18,202 nt of DNA from an uncultured Clostridia bacterium (GCA_944391255.1 CALXSW010000256.1:1-18202); one strand, 5' to 3'. Positions 6,348 through 15,101 are shown, counted from the stretch's first letter. A program made the numbers and translations. Notes: a model not told the origin generated them from the letters alone.

Positions 6348-8449
6348 TCTTCCGGTTTCTCCCTTGGTATAAATGTAGTTATCTTCTCGCTGCTGTTTTC
6401 TGCTCTGCACTCTCTTTCAGCCTCTTCCATGCACGCCTCCTGACAGTCAAGCTTTATCTTTCCTCTGAGATCCACTTTTTCATATACTCCGTCTATCTGA
6501 ACCGACGATCTCAGCGTATCTCTCAGCTGCATATCAAGGACATCTTTTATCTTTTCCTTTATGATCTCGTCCTCTATAGGGAACATTATCTCCACTCTCT
6601 TATTGAGATTTCTGTTCATCCAGTCAGCCGAAGCACAGAATATATTTTCTTCTCCGTCATTGTAGAAATAATATATTCTCGTATGCTCGAGATATCTGCC
6701 CGTTATAGATCTAACGCTTATATTTTCAGACAATCCCTTTACTCCGGCGCGCAGCATGCATATTCCCCTTACGATAAGATCAATTTTCACTCCGGCGCAT
6801 GACGCCTTGTACAGATACGCTATTATCTGCGGATCGACAAGAGAATTCATTTTTGCGATAATTCTCGCGCTGTGACCGTTTTCAGCATGCTTTATCTCTC
6901 GCATTATCATGCCCTGAGTCTTTTCTCTCAGCCATATAGGCGCTACTATGAGCTTGTTCCACTTTTTCGGCTCGCAGAAGCCTGAAAGCATATTGAAGAA
7001 CGCGCCGCTGTCGTCGCCGAATTCCTTTTTACAGGTGAATATTCCCATATCCGTATAGAAATTAGCTGTAACGTCATTGTAATTTCCCGTCGCAAGATGG
7101 ACATATTTTATTATTCCGCCTTCCTCGCGCCGTATTATCTCGGTTATTTTTGAATGAGTCTTTAGTCCGAGAAGTCCGTATATTACATGACAGCCCGCTT
7201 TTTCAAGCTTTTCAGCCCAGTATATATTATTTCCCTCGTCAAATCTCGCTTTGAGCTCCACAAGCACCGTTACGGCTTTTCCGTTCTGCGCCGCCTTTTC
7301 GAGTGATTTTATTATAGGCGAGTTGCCGGACACTCTGTAAAGCGTCATTTTTATCGCGAGAGTGTTCTCGTCTGACGCCGCCGTTTCTATAAAATCAGTT
7401 ACAGGCTTAAACGAGTAGTACGGATGATGCATAAATATATCGCCCTTTTTTATCTCGTCAAATATATTTTCACATTCCTGCAGCCGCTTTGGTATCTGCG
7501 GAGTATACGGCTTGTACTTTAATTCGTCTATCTTGACCTGAGAATAGACCTTGTTTAAAAATGTGAGGTCTATAGGTCCGTTTATATAATATATGTCGTT
7601 TTTATTTGTTTCAAGTTCACCATTCAGCTTTTTTAAAAGATCGCTGCTTATGCTCTCCTCTACCTCAAGCCTTATTACCTTGCTTCTCTCGCGCTGTTTA
7701 AGATTTTTTCTTATCTCCTCAAGCAGATCCTCGCTGTCGTCCTCGTCAAGAGCTATATCGGCATCTCTCATTACTCTGTAAATGCACGAGTTTATTATCT
7801 TATAGCTTGTAAAAAGCTCGTGCAGGAAATTTCTGATTATATCCTCGATCAATATAAATTCGTAGCTGTACTCATCTGACGGAACAGCTATTACTCTCGG
7901 GCATATAGCCGGCACAGCTACCGTTACAAATCCCTCATCATCTGATTTATTGTTCTTAACGAGAGCGCAGATATTGAGCACCTTATTCTGTATAAGCGGG
8001 AACGGTCTTGACGAGTCTACAGCCATAGGCGTAAGCACAGGATAAACCTCGTTATGAAAATATTCAGACACGAACGCTCTCTGCTTTTCTGTGAGCTCGC
8101 CGTATTTAGTTATTTTTATCCCGTTTTTCGCAAGCAGCATCATAAGACTTCTTGAATATGTAGAATACTGCATATCAACAAATCTGTGTGTCTTTTCAGA
8201 AATAGCCTTGAGCTGTTCCTTTGCCGTCATTCCCGAAACATCTCTTTTTCCGTTTGAAATAACATTTTTTAAAGACGCCACTCTCACCATGTAAAACTCG
8301 TCAAGATTTGATGATGTTATCGCCAGAAACTTGACGCGTTCAAGAAGCGGATGATTCTTATCGCGCGCCTCGTTCAATATCCTGAAATTGAAATCAAGCC
8401 ATGAAAGCTCACGGTTTATATAATTTTCAGGTATCATATACTTTTCCAT
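6344..8449 (-). CDS. ppk1: Polyphosphate kinase 1
   Basis: This enzyme polymerises the gamma-phosphate of ATP into polyphosphate, reversibly. The 701-residue length fits the family. The N-terminal signature NRELSWLDFN is at 12-21 and SSNLDEFYMVRV at 46-57. The predicted autophosphorylated His is His432 in LKTHSK; HLATGNYN follows at 461-468, and the second active-site His is His589 in LEHTRIYYF. All PPK1 domains (N, head, C1, C2) are present. GGAG lies 12 bp before ATG 8449. The gene sits 19 bp after the ppx-like gene and overlaps the SDR gene, so the three are co-transcribed. Confidence 0.96.
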   Translation of the reverse strand: MEKYMIPENYINRELSWLDFNFRILNEARDKNHPLLERVKFLAITSSNLDEFYMVRVASLKNVISNGKRDVSGMTAKEQLKAISEKTHRFVDMQYSTYSRSLMMLLAKNGIKITKYGELTEKQRAFVSEYFHNEVYPVLTPMAVDSSRPFPLIQNKVLNICALVKNNKSDDEGFVTVAVPAICPRVIAVPSDEYSYEFILIEDIIRNFLHELFTSYKIINSCIYRVMRDADIALDEDDSEDLLEEIRKNLKQRERSKVIRLEVEESISSDLLKKLNGELETNKNDIYYINGPIDLTFLNKVYSQVKIDELKYKPYTPQIPKRLQECENIFDEIKKGDIFMHHPYYSFKPVTDFIETAASDENTLAIKMTLYRVSGNSPIIKSLEKAAQNGKAVTVLVELKARFDEGNNIYWAEKLEKAGCHVIYGLLGLKTHSKITEIIRREEGGIIKYVHLATGNYNDVTANFYTDMGIFTCKKEFGDDSGAFFNMLSGFCEPKKWNKLIVAPIWLREKTQGMIMREIKHAENGHSARIIAKMNSLVDPQIIAYLYKASCAGVKIDLIVRGICMLRAGVKGLSENISVRSITGRYLEHTRIYYFYNDGEENIFCASADWMNRNLNKRVEIMFPIEDEIIKEKIKDVLDMQLRDTLRSSVQIDGVYEKVDLRGKIKLDCQEACMEEAERECRAENSSEKITTFIPREKPEE

Positions 8450-8468
8450 AAGACTTCTTATCTCCTTT

Positions 8469-9980
8469 TTATTTCTTCAGCCTTGCTTTTATTCCGAATA
8501 CCTCTTCAAAGAACTCCGCCCTCTTGTTGAACTGCCATTCCTCCATAGTTATATCCTTATCCGAATTGCAGCTTATCGTCATCGTTCCGTCCTTTAAAGA
8601 CGCTTTTATCGATTTTATTTTCTGCTTATACTCATAATCGAGCGACAGAGCGAGTGACAGCATCGACGCCAGCTTTGCTATAAGCAGCTTTTTGCTCTTT
8701 GTCATAAAATTGTATTCCTCGTTTTCAAAAATACCTTTCTGGAAGAGGACTACAAGCGATATTATTTTATTATCCCTGTCGGAAAGACCAAGCAGTTTAT
8801 TTGATCTTTTTATATTATACGAATAAACATTGTACTCGTTTATATTCATATACTCGCCTGTTTTAGCGTATATGGCAGCCACTTTAAGCAGAACGAGATC
8901 AAACTTTGAAAGTCCGAATTTCTTTGATATCGCCTTAAATATCTCCTCGCAGTATGAAACGGTCTTTTCAACGTGCTTTTTATTTATTTTATATTTTCCG
9001 GCATAATAAAGCGCGCTTGTGAAAACGTCGTTTGTAAAAATATGCCGAGTATGCGTTACTTTCTTTTTTTCAAGATATTCAACGCACATACCGTCTGTAA
9101 AATCTATATCGGGCATATAAATATTTTTTCCCTTTTCAACCGAAAATCCCCTGTAAAGTATAAGAGCTGACATAAGCTGTTTTGTTTCCTCATAGCTCAT
9201 ATCGTACTCGTCACTGAAATCGTACACACCCTTATCCATTATCTCGTTATACAGCTTTTCTATCTTTTCTGATCTTACAAGGTCACTTTCAGCTCCCATA
9301 CATCTTTTTATATTGTCAACCTGCGTTCCTATGAGAACTATATTCTTATATACAGGATCTGTAAAAAAGCTGTTTCGGTATATCTCCATTATATTCGCCG
9401 TATACTCCTGCAGCAGCTTTGTAAAATTTATTGTGTTGTTGTTTATCTCCGACATAAGCTCTATTATACGCAGTGAGCCGAGAGGTAGGTTCTGTGAAAA
9501 TTTAAGCTCCGATTTCTCATAGCTTGTGACCTGCAAACTGCCTGACGACAGGTCTATTATAACAGCTCCGTCCTCTATTATGCTGTCAAAATCTTTCATA
9601 TTAAAAGCCATAGCCTTTAAATATAAAAATCTTTCCTCCTCGTTTGAAGCTATTTCAACCTTGAGTCCTGTCCTTATAAATATCTGATCTCTTATATACT
9701 CGCTGTTGCTCGCCTCTCTTACAGCCGAGGTCGCATAGCATGTATATTCCGTCACGTTATAATCTCTCATCACTCTTTTAAAATTTTCAAGGCACGCGCA
9801 TATCTCGCTTGCAAGCTCATAGCTTATCTTGCCGCTGTGATACGATTCTTTGCCTATCGACAGCTTGCTCTCGCAGTTTTCAATAACCGAAACTCCGCCC
9901 TCTTTCGTAAGCTGAAATATCTTCAATTCCAGTCTTGACGAGCCTATATCTATCGCCGCAAAAAGATTGAATTTTGCCAT
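8469..9980 (-). CDS. Divergent Ppx/GppA-family phosphatase
   Basis: The 503-residue product has the Ppx/GppA layout: an ASKHA-type fold of about 300 residues, then a helical HD-like domain. DIGSS (11-15), ATSAVREASN (83-92), the NEEE segment holding the putative catalytic Glu (113-116) and LPLGSLR are recognisable. The second phosphate loop, normally DIGGGSTE, reads DLSSGSLQ (143-150), and the HD-like domain has lost the His-Asp pair (IYAKTG in place of LLHDIG, about residue 390). Hydrolysis of polyphosphate or (p)ppGpp is therefore plausible from its pairing with ppk1 but not certain. AAGGA lies 12 bp before ATG 9980; an in-frame GTG at 9989 would add three residues but is too close to that site. 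Confidence 0.85.
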   Translation of the reverse strand: MAKFNLFAAIDIGSSRLELKIFQLTKEGGVSVIENCESKLSIGKESYHSGKISYELASEICACLENFKRVMRDYNVTEYTCYATSAVREASNSEYIRDQIFIRTGLKVEIASNEEERFLYLKAMAFNMKDFDSIIEDGAVIIDLSSGSLQVTSYEKSELKFSQNLPLGSLRIIELMSEINNNTINFTKLLQEYTANIMEIYRNSFFTDPVYKNIVLIGTQVDNIKRCMGAESDLVRSEKIEKLYNEIMDKGVYDFSDEYDMSYEETKQLMSALILYRGFSVEKGKNIYMPDIDFTDGMCVEYLEKKKVTHTRHIFTNDVFTSALYYAGKYKINKKHVEKTVSYCEEIFKAISKKFGLSKFDLVLLKVAAIYAKTGEYMNINEYNVYSYNIKRSNKLLGLSDRDNKIISLVVLFQKGIFENEEYNFMTKSKKLLIAKLASMLSLALSLDYEYKQKIKSIKASLKDGTMTISCNSDKDITMEEWQFNKRAEFFEEVFGIKARLKK

Positions 9981-10018
9981 GTGAATCACCGTTCCTTATA
10001 ATGCGTTTATATACCTTA

Positions 10019-10047
10019 ATTATACCTCTTTTAAAATAAAAAAACAA
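10019..10047 (-). promoter_or_regulatory. Promoter of the ppx-ppk1-SDR operon
   Basis: On the minus strand TTGTTT (10047-10042) and TATAAT (10024-10019) are 17 bp apart; a start near 10012 gives a leader of about 30 nt. It is back to back with the dnaA promoter, about 110 bp away. Confidence 0.65.
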
Positions 10048-10158
10048 GCTCATCAGATAATTTTTACACAAAAATAACACCGATTTCACAGTATATTTCA
10101 TTTTTCTTTTACACTAAGGTGACATTTATGTAACAATCATTACAAATCTAAAATCTTA

Positions 10159-10187
10159 TTGAAAAATTTCACATTTTGTGGTATAAT
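10159..10187 (+). promoter_or_regulatory. dnaA promoter
   Basis: TTGAAA (10159-10164) and TATAAT (10182-10187) have a 17-bp spacer, a near-consensus housekeeping promoter with a start near 10194 and a leader of about 64 nt. No perfect DnaA box overlaps it; TTATCAGCA at 10225-10233 is only a loose match. The ribosome site is AGGAG at 10245-10249, before ATG 10258. Confidence 0.75.
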
Positions 10188-10257
10188 CTAAAATGATATA
10201 CTATCAGAAAAAATAATTACTAACTTATCAGCAGGTCTATAGATAGGAGAGTGAACC

Positions 10258-11610
10258 ATGGACTGTGAAAAAATCTGGGCGGAAATACAGGATGCTATTC
10301 AAAGCTCAATAGACTCGCCTGTAAGCTATTCTGTTCATATAAAACCGGCAGAGGCTGTCGCTTTTATAAATTCGGTATTCGTGATCGCGGTACCATTCTC
10401 TATCAATAAAAATATGATAGAGTTCAGATTTAAAAATAAAATAGAAAGTGTTATTGAAGCTCACACAGGACAAAAGGTAACTCTTAAGATAATTCTTGCG
10501 AGTGAAAAGGACGAGTACGCGCAGCCGACCCAGGAGGAAAAGACGTTTACACCTGACGCTATACCGGCGGAAAAAAAATATTTTTCTTCTATGATAAATG
10601 AAAAATACACGTTTGAGAATTTCGTCATCGGCTCATCTAACGAGTACGCCGCGTCAGCCGCGATAAGCACAAGCGAAAATCCGGGAAGGATATATAATCC
10701 TCTTGTTCTTTACGGAAATTCAGGTCTTGGAAAAACTCACCTCATGTGCGCTATAGGAAACAAGATAATAAAAGAGCGCCCGGAGCTTAAGGTGATATAT
10801 GTTCCGACAGAAACGTTTATAAACGATTTTGTCAACTGCGTAAAGAATTACAGAATGGAATCGTTCCGTGAAAAATACAGAAAGGTCGATGTGCTGCTTA
10901 TAGACGATATACAGTTTCTAAAAAACAAGGAAGGTATTCAGGAAGAATTTTTCCACACGTTCAACGACCTTTACGGAATGAACAAGCAGATAGTTCTTAC
11001 AAGCGATAGAAAGCCGGGCGATCTTGTAACGCTTGAGGAAAGGCTCCGAACGCGATTCTCGCAGGGACTTAATATAGATATCTCAACGCCTAACTATGAA
11101 ACGCGTCTTGCTATTCTTAGAAAAAAGGCTGAAATGAACAAATATAATATAGATGATAGGGTGCTTGAATATATAGCCGACAGAATAAAATCAAATGTCC
11201 GTGAGCTTGAGGGCGCGCTTATAAAGCTTATATCTCTCGCCCAGCTTTCGCATAAGGATATAGATATGGAAATGGCTAAAAGCGCGATAGAATCTATACT
11301 CCCTCAGGACGGAGTAGTAAAGATCACTCCCGATAAGATAATGGACAAGGTTTCGGCTGTATATAATATCACAAAAGAAGAATTGATCGGCAAAAGCAGA
11401 GTAAAGTCGCTTGTCGTGCCGCGACAGATAGCGATGTATCTCTGTCAGCGCCTTACAGATATGACGCCGGCTATGATCGGAAAGACGTTCGGCAATAAGG
11501 ACAGAAGCACAGTCGTTCACAACGTGCAGAAAATAGAGTCGGATCTCCTCACTGACGAGGCTCTTAAGGTAAATATAGAGTATATAACAAAGGACCTTCA
11601 GTCCGAATAA
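10258..11610 (+). CDS. dnaA: Chromosomal replication initiator DnaA
   Basis: The AAA+ initiator binds DnaA boxes, melts oriC and recruits the helicase. At 450 residues it is of normal length. Domain I covers about 1-80, a short linker 80-110, the AAA+ domain about 110-340 and the DNA-binding domain IV 350-450. Walker A is GNSGLGKT (153-160), Walker B LLIDDIQF (213-220), and the arginine-finger segment ERLRTRF (261-267) is intact. In domain IV the helix PRQIAMYL keeps the minor-groove Arg389, but the signature usually read GGRDHTTVIHA is GNKDRSTVVHN (412-422): the base-contacting His is Arg416. RFSQGL also replaces the usual RFEWGL. dnaN follows after a 277-bp gap that looks like the origin. 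Confidence 0.97.
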   Translation: MDCEKIWAEIQDAIQSSIDSPVSYSVHIKPAEAVAFINSVFVIAVPFSINKNMIEFRFKNKIESVIEAHTGQKVTLKIILASEKDEYAQPTQEEKTFTPDAIPAEKKYFSSMINEKYTFENFVIGSSNEYAASAAISTSENPGRIYNPLVLYGNSGLGKTHLMCAIGNKIIKERPELKVIYVPTETFINDFVNCVKNYRMESFREKYRKVDVLLIDDIQFLKNKEGIQEEFFHTFNDLYGMNKQIVLTSDRKPGDLVTLEERLRTRFSQGLNIDISTPNYETRLAILRKKAEMNKYNIDDRVLEYIADRIKSNVRELEGALIKLISLAQLSHKDIDMEMAKSAIESILPQDGVVKITPDKIMDKVSAVYNITKEELIGKSRVKSLVVPRQIAMYLCQRLTDMTPAMIGKTFGNKDRSTVVHNVQKIESDLLTDEALKVNIEYITKDLQSE

Positions 11611-11783
11611 TTTTTTTTACCTTATGGCGTGGATAACCTGCTCATAACCCATGTATAAAAATTTATACGCGTTTTGACATGAAAAATAAGCGTGATTTGT
11701 CAATATTTTATTAACATTCAAAATCTGATAAATTTTTGCTTAACCGTCTTTAAAAAATGACTTATACCGCTTATCCATGTCAC

Positions 11784-11801
11784 CTACTACTACTACTATT
11801 A
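11784..11801 (+). other. DnaA-trio element
   Basis: Five CTA triplets (11784-11798) then TTA, directly followed by A/T-only sequence. In Bacillus subtilis such trios (3'-GAT-5' on the partner strand) guide the DnaA filament onto single-stranded DNA; the position 4 bp after a box-like site and before the AT-rich stretch fits that role. Confidence 0.75.
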
Positions 11802-11853
11802 TTTTAATAATTATTATAATATAAATATATGTGTGCGCATAGCAGCACAGGAG

Positions 11854-11873
11854 TGTTGATAAATTTATCCTCG
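11854..11873. promoter_or_regulatory. Facing DnaA-box-like pair before dnaN
   Basis: TGTTGATAA (11854-11862) and TTATCCTCG (11865-11873) face each other, centred on the perfect palindrome GATAAATTTATC (11858-11869). They lie directly before the dnaN ribosome site. They may be weak DnaA sites or an operator for dnaN; neither is a perfect box. Confidence 0.4.
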
Positions 11874-11887
11874 AAAGGAAAAATGAT

Positions 11888-13021
11888 ATGAAAATAAAAT
11901 GTTCTAAAAAACTTTTAAATGAGATCGTAAATATAGTTCAGAAAGCTATCGCCGCAAAAAGCGCTCATCCTATCATGGAATGTATAAAGATAGAAGCGGA
12001 GAGCGATAACCATGTCACATTCACAGCGAACAGCATAGAGCTTTGTATAGAATATAATTCAGAAATAGAAGTTTCTGAAACTGGAAGCATAGCGCTTACG
12101 TCTAAAATATTCGGAGAGATCGTTCGCCGTCTGCCGGAGGGCGAGGTGTATATAGCGGTAGATCCGAAAAATTATCTCACTGAAATAAAATGTGATCAGA
12201 GTGAATTTAATATACAAGGTCAGAGCGCCGCTGAATTTCCGGACGCGCCTATAATAGACGAGCAGTACAGAACATCGATGAGCCAGAAGGAGCTAAAAAA
12301 AATAATAAGAAAGGTACAGCCTTTTATATCACAGAACGAAACGAGAAAGCCTGTTCTGATGGGCGCGCTTTTTGATTTTAAAGGAAACGAGCTAAAGGTC
12401 ATCGGAACTGATTCACACAGACTCGCTGTAATAAGCTGCGCTCTTGAAACGGAAACAGAACCGAAAAAATTCGTTGTGCCGGGCGCGACTCTTTCAAAAA
12501 TAAGCCAGCTGCTGACAGAAGATGATGAAAATGTAGATATAATCGTATCGGAAAAAAATATACTCTTTGATTTTAAGGACTATCAGGTATATTCAAGACT
12601 TCTTGAGGGTGAGTTCTTAAAGTATGAGGTTATCCTGTCGGCTACAAATTCAATAAGAGTTCTCGCCGACAAGCAGGAAATAACGGACAGTCTTGAAAGA
12701 GCGAACCTCATAATAAATGACGAAATGAGCTCAAAGACTGAGAACAAAGTGCCTGTAAGAATGAATATCGCATATAACAAGATAGATATTTCATGCAGAA
12801 CGGGCAAGGGAAATGTAAACGACACTGTAAATGTTGAGCATGACGGCGGAGATCTGCTCATAGGCTTTAACTGCAGATTTATGCTTGACGCTCTAAACGC
12901 CTGCGATGATGAAACAGTGCTTATGGAATTTTCAGCGCCTACGAGCGGCTGTTTTATAAGACCTGGAAACGGCGGAGATAATTACACGTTTATGATACTG
13001 CCTGTAAGACTTTATAGTTAA
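11888..13021 (+). CDS. dnaN: DNA polymerase III sliding clamp, beta subunit
   Basis: The 377-residue product forms the ring that tethers the replicase and binds many repair proteins. It begins MKIKCSKK, shows the three repeated clamp domains, the GTDSHRLAV segment typical of the second domain (about 177-185), and the C-terminal hydrophobic pocket ending MILPVRLYS, close to the usual MPMRL tail. Length is normal. ATG 11888 follows AAAGGA by about 8 bp; an out-of-frame ATG at 11883 stops at once. An 11-bp gap separates it from the MBL gene, so it heads a four-gene run. recF and gyrB, the common next genes, are absent from this window. Confidence 0.96.
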   Translation: MKIKCSKKLLNEIVNIVQKAIAAKSAHPIMECIKIEAESDNHVTFTANSIELCIEYNSEIEVSETGSIALTSKIFGEIVRRLPEGEVYIAVDPKNYLTEIKCDQSEFNIQGQSAAEFPDAPIIDEQYRTSMSQKELKKIIRKVQPFISQNETRKPVLMGALFDFKGNELKVIGTDSHRLAVISCALETETEPKKFVVPGATLSKISQLLTEDDENVDIIVSEKNILFDFKDYQVYSRLLEGEFLKYEVILSATNSIRVLADKQEITDSLERANLIINDEMSSKTENKVPVRMNIAYNKIDISCRTGKGNVNDTVNVEHDGGDLLIGFNCRFMLDALNACDDETVLMEFSAPTSGCFIRPGNGGDNYTFMILPVRLYS

Positions 13022-13032
13022 GGAGCTTAGAT

Positions 13033-13659
13033 ATGAAATTTGACAGCATTTTTTATACTCCTACAACAGAAAACACATATCTCGTTTACGATGAGAACAC
13101 TAAAAACGGAGCCGTGATCGATCCGGGCTGCAGAACAGAGGATATTCTGAAAATGGCAGAGAAAAACGGAGTGTCGATAAAGTATATACTTCTCACTCAC
13201 TGCCATTACGATCATATAATGAGCATGGTCCCGCTTAAAGAAGTAACGGGCGCGAAAATAGTAACGGGCGATATGGGAAGCAGAAATATCGGAAATCCTG
13301 ATATAAATCTTACGTTCCACGGCCTTGGCTACGCTATAGAGGGCGTAAACTCGGATATTATTTTAAAGGACGGAGAAGAGCTTGAGTTTGACGGAGTTAA
13401 GATAAAATGTATATACACTCCCGGTCATACGAATTGCGGGGTGTGCTATCTTTGCGAAAATGAGCTTTTCTGCGGCGACACTCTTTTCCTGCGCTCATGC
13501 GGAAGATGGGATCTTCCTACAGGAAATTACGATGTGCTTGAAAAATCTATAAAGGAAAAATTGTATGTTCTTCCGGATGAAACTGTTCTCCATTCCGGCC
13601 ATGGCGACGCGTCAACTATAGGCTATGAAAAGAAATTCAATTTTTGTATAAAGGCATGA
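13033..13659 (+). CDS. MBL-fold metallo-hydrolase (glyoxalase II-like)
   Basis: A 208-residue cytosolic metallo-beta-lactamase-fold protein. The binuclear metal site is complete: HxHxDH at 56-61 (THCHYDH), His132 in PGHT, Asp149 in CGDTLF and His190 in HSGHG. It resembles the YcbL/hydroxyacylglutathione hydrolase group, which cleaves thioesters or related bonds; the substrate cannot be told from sequence. AAGGAG overlaps the dnaN stop and sits 8 bp before ATG 13033, so translation is coupled. It overlaps the hemZ-like gene by ATGA. Unrelated to replication as far as motifs show. Confidence 0.92.
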   Translation: MKFDSIFYTPTTENTYLVYDENTKNGAVIDPGCRTEDILKMAEKNGVSIKYILLTHCHYDHIMSMVPLKEVTGAKIVTGDMGSRNIGNPDINLTFHGLGYAIEGVNSDIILKDGEELEFDGVKIKCIYTPGHTNCGVCYLCENELFCGDTLFLRSCGRWDLPTGNYDVLEKSIKEKLYVLPDETVLHSGHGDASTIGYEKKFNFCIKA

Positions 13660-15101
13660 TACTTGTAATACAGAACGGCTATAGGTGTGATTATGAGATG
13701 AAGCTGTTTGCCGGACTCTTTTTTGATGAGAGCGAGGACGTTGTGATCACACAGAATTTCAGCTATGAGAATAATGTTATAAACACATATACGGAGATAA
13801 TTTTCGAAAATAATATATATTATGAGGATTATTATTTCAGCTTTGACGCTGACGGAAAATCGCAAAAGCTAAAGAAAAAGATCTTTATCGCCGCATGCAC
13901 AAAATCATTGTCACACGCCGCGCTGAAAATAAGAAAGATAAACTTTTCATGGGGCGTCATGTGCGGAATACGTCCGGCAAAAAACGTGAGAGAGCTTGCG
14001 GAAGAGGGATTTTCAGAGGAACAGATAAGGGATATTTTTAAAAACGTTTACGAGGTTTCCGATGAAAAAACAGAGCTGGCGCTGAATGTGGCAGAAAATG
14101 AAAAAATGCTGCTTGCTGATATAGGCAAAAACAGCGTGAGCTTGTATATAGGGATACCGTTTTGTCCGACAAGATGCGTGTACTGCTCATTTGTGTCAAC
14201 TGATATAAGGGTGAGCGGAAAATATATGGCAGGTTTTGTTGAAAAGCTGCTGCTTGAAATAGAAAAGACGGCGGAGGTCGTGAGGAAAACAGGCTCGTAT
14301 GTTGAAAACGTATATATAGGCGGCGGAACTCCTACAACGCTTTCAGCTGAACAGTTTGAGATGATCTTTGAAAAGCTCTACAGCTGTTTCAGCCTTGAAA
14401 AAATAAAGGAATTCACAGTCGAGGCGGGCAGACCTGACACTATAACCGAGGAAAAGCTCCGTGTTATGAAAAAATACGGAGTGAACAGAATATCGGTAAA
14501 TCCTCAGACGATGCAGGATAAGACGCTTGAAAAAATAGGCAGACGCCACACGTCAGATATGATACTTAACGCGTACAAAACGGCGCGGGAAATAGGGTTC
14601 GATGTTATAAATATGGATCTTATAGCCGGACTTCCTGATGAAACTCCGGAAATGTTTTATGACACGCTCGATAAAATAACGGAGCTTGATCCGGAAAATA
14701 TAACTGTTCATTCGCTCTGTCTTAAGAGGGCGGCTGATTTTAAAATGACCGACAATGAGCTTGCAAAGAGCGATATAATGAACAAGATGCTTTCATACAC
14801 ACAGAAAAAGATGAAAGAAAAAGGATATGAGCCGTACTATATGTACCGCCAGAAGAACAGCTCCGGAAATCTTGAAAATGTAGGATATTCGAAGCCGGGG
14901 TGCATGAGCGCGTATAACGTGAACATCATGGAGGAAAAGCAGACGATCATAGCTATGGGCGGCGGAGGTTCTACAAAGCTTATTATCGGCGACAGGATAG
15001 AGAGAGTGTTTAATTTTAAGGATCCTCTCGAATATATACGCAGATTTGACGATATCCTAAGGAAAAAGGATGAGATTGCGGAGATTTTATTAAATGGATA
15101 A
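13656..15101 (+). CDS. hemZ: HemZ-like radical SAM protein (coproporphyrinogen dehydrogenase family)
   Basis: A 481-residue protein with the radical-SAM iron-sulfur motif CxxxCxxC at Cys170, Cys174 and Cys177 (CPTRCVYC), the GGGTPTTLS motif, and the typical HemZ C-terminal segment GNLENVGYSKPG followed by GGGGSTK. An N-terminal extension of about 150 residues before the radical-SAM barrel is normal for HemZ and absent from HemN/HemW. HemZ is annotated as an oxygen-independent coproporphyrinogen III oxidase, but no other haem gene is in the window, so that reaction is uncertain here. ATG 13656 forms an ATGA overlap with the MBL gene; an in-frame TTG at 13644 would add four residues. It overlaps the dnaC-like gene by 8 bp. 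Confidence 0.9.
   Translation: MILVIQNGYRCDYEMKLFAGLFFDESEDVVITQNFSYENNVINTYTEIIFENNIYYEDYYFSFDADGKSQKLKKKIFIAACTKSLSHAALKIRKINFSWGVMCGIRPAKNVRELAEEGFSEEQIRDIFKNVYEVSDEKTELALNVAENEKMLLADIGKNSVSLYIGIPFCPTRCVYCSFVSTDIRVSGKYMAGFVEKLLLEIEKTAEVVRKTGSYVENVYIGGGTPTTLSAEQFEMIFEKLYSCFSLEKIKEFTVEAGRPDTITEEKLRVMKKYGVNRISVNPQTMQDKTLEKIGRRHTSDMILNAYKTAREIGFDVINMDLIAGLPDETPEMFYDTLDKITELDPENITVHSLCLKRAADFKMTDNELAKSDIMNKMLSYTQKKMKEKGYEPYYMYRQKNSSGNLENVGYSKPGCMSAYNVNIMEEKQTIIAMGGGGSTKLIIGDRIERVFNFKDPLEYIRRFDDILRKKDEIAEILLNG

Larger units (their letters stand above)
11611..11887. other. oriC: Probable oriC (dnaA-dnaN intergenic region)
   Basis: This gap has the layout of the Bacillus unwinding region. A DnaA-box-like TTATCCATG (11771-11779) is followed by a short spacer, five consecutive CTA triplets then TTA (11784-11801, a DnaA-trio), and an almost pure A/T stretch (11799-11830) that would melt. 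Other box-like sites are TTATCCACG on the minus strand (11628-11636, one mismatch) and TTATCAACA on the minus strand (11854-11862, one mismatch). The middle (11640-11760) is AT-rich with an inverted pair TTGACA/TGTCAA (11674-11679, 11698-11703). The dnaN ribosome site AAAGGA is at about 11875. No clear consensus dnaN promoter is seen; TATAAT at 11815-11820 has no good -35. Confidence 0.8.

Noticed and set aside
11191..11520. 109-residue open frame antisense to dnaA
   Set aside because: It lies wholly inside the conserved DnaA domains, has no ribosome site that I can see, and its protein shows no recognisable motif.
11784..11801. CTA repeat as a meaningless microsatellite
   Set aside because: Its place between a DnaA-box-like site and an AT-rich stretch in the dnaA-dnaN gap matches the known DnaA-trio.
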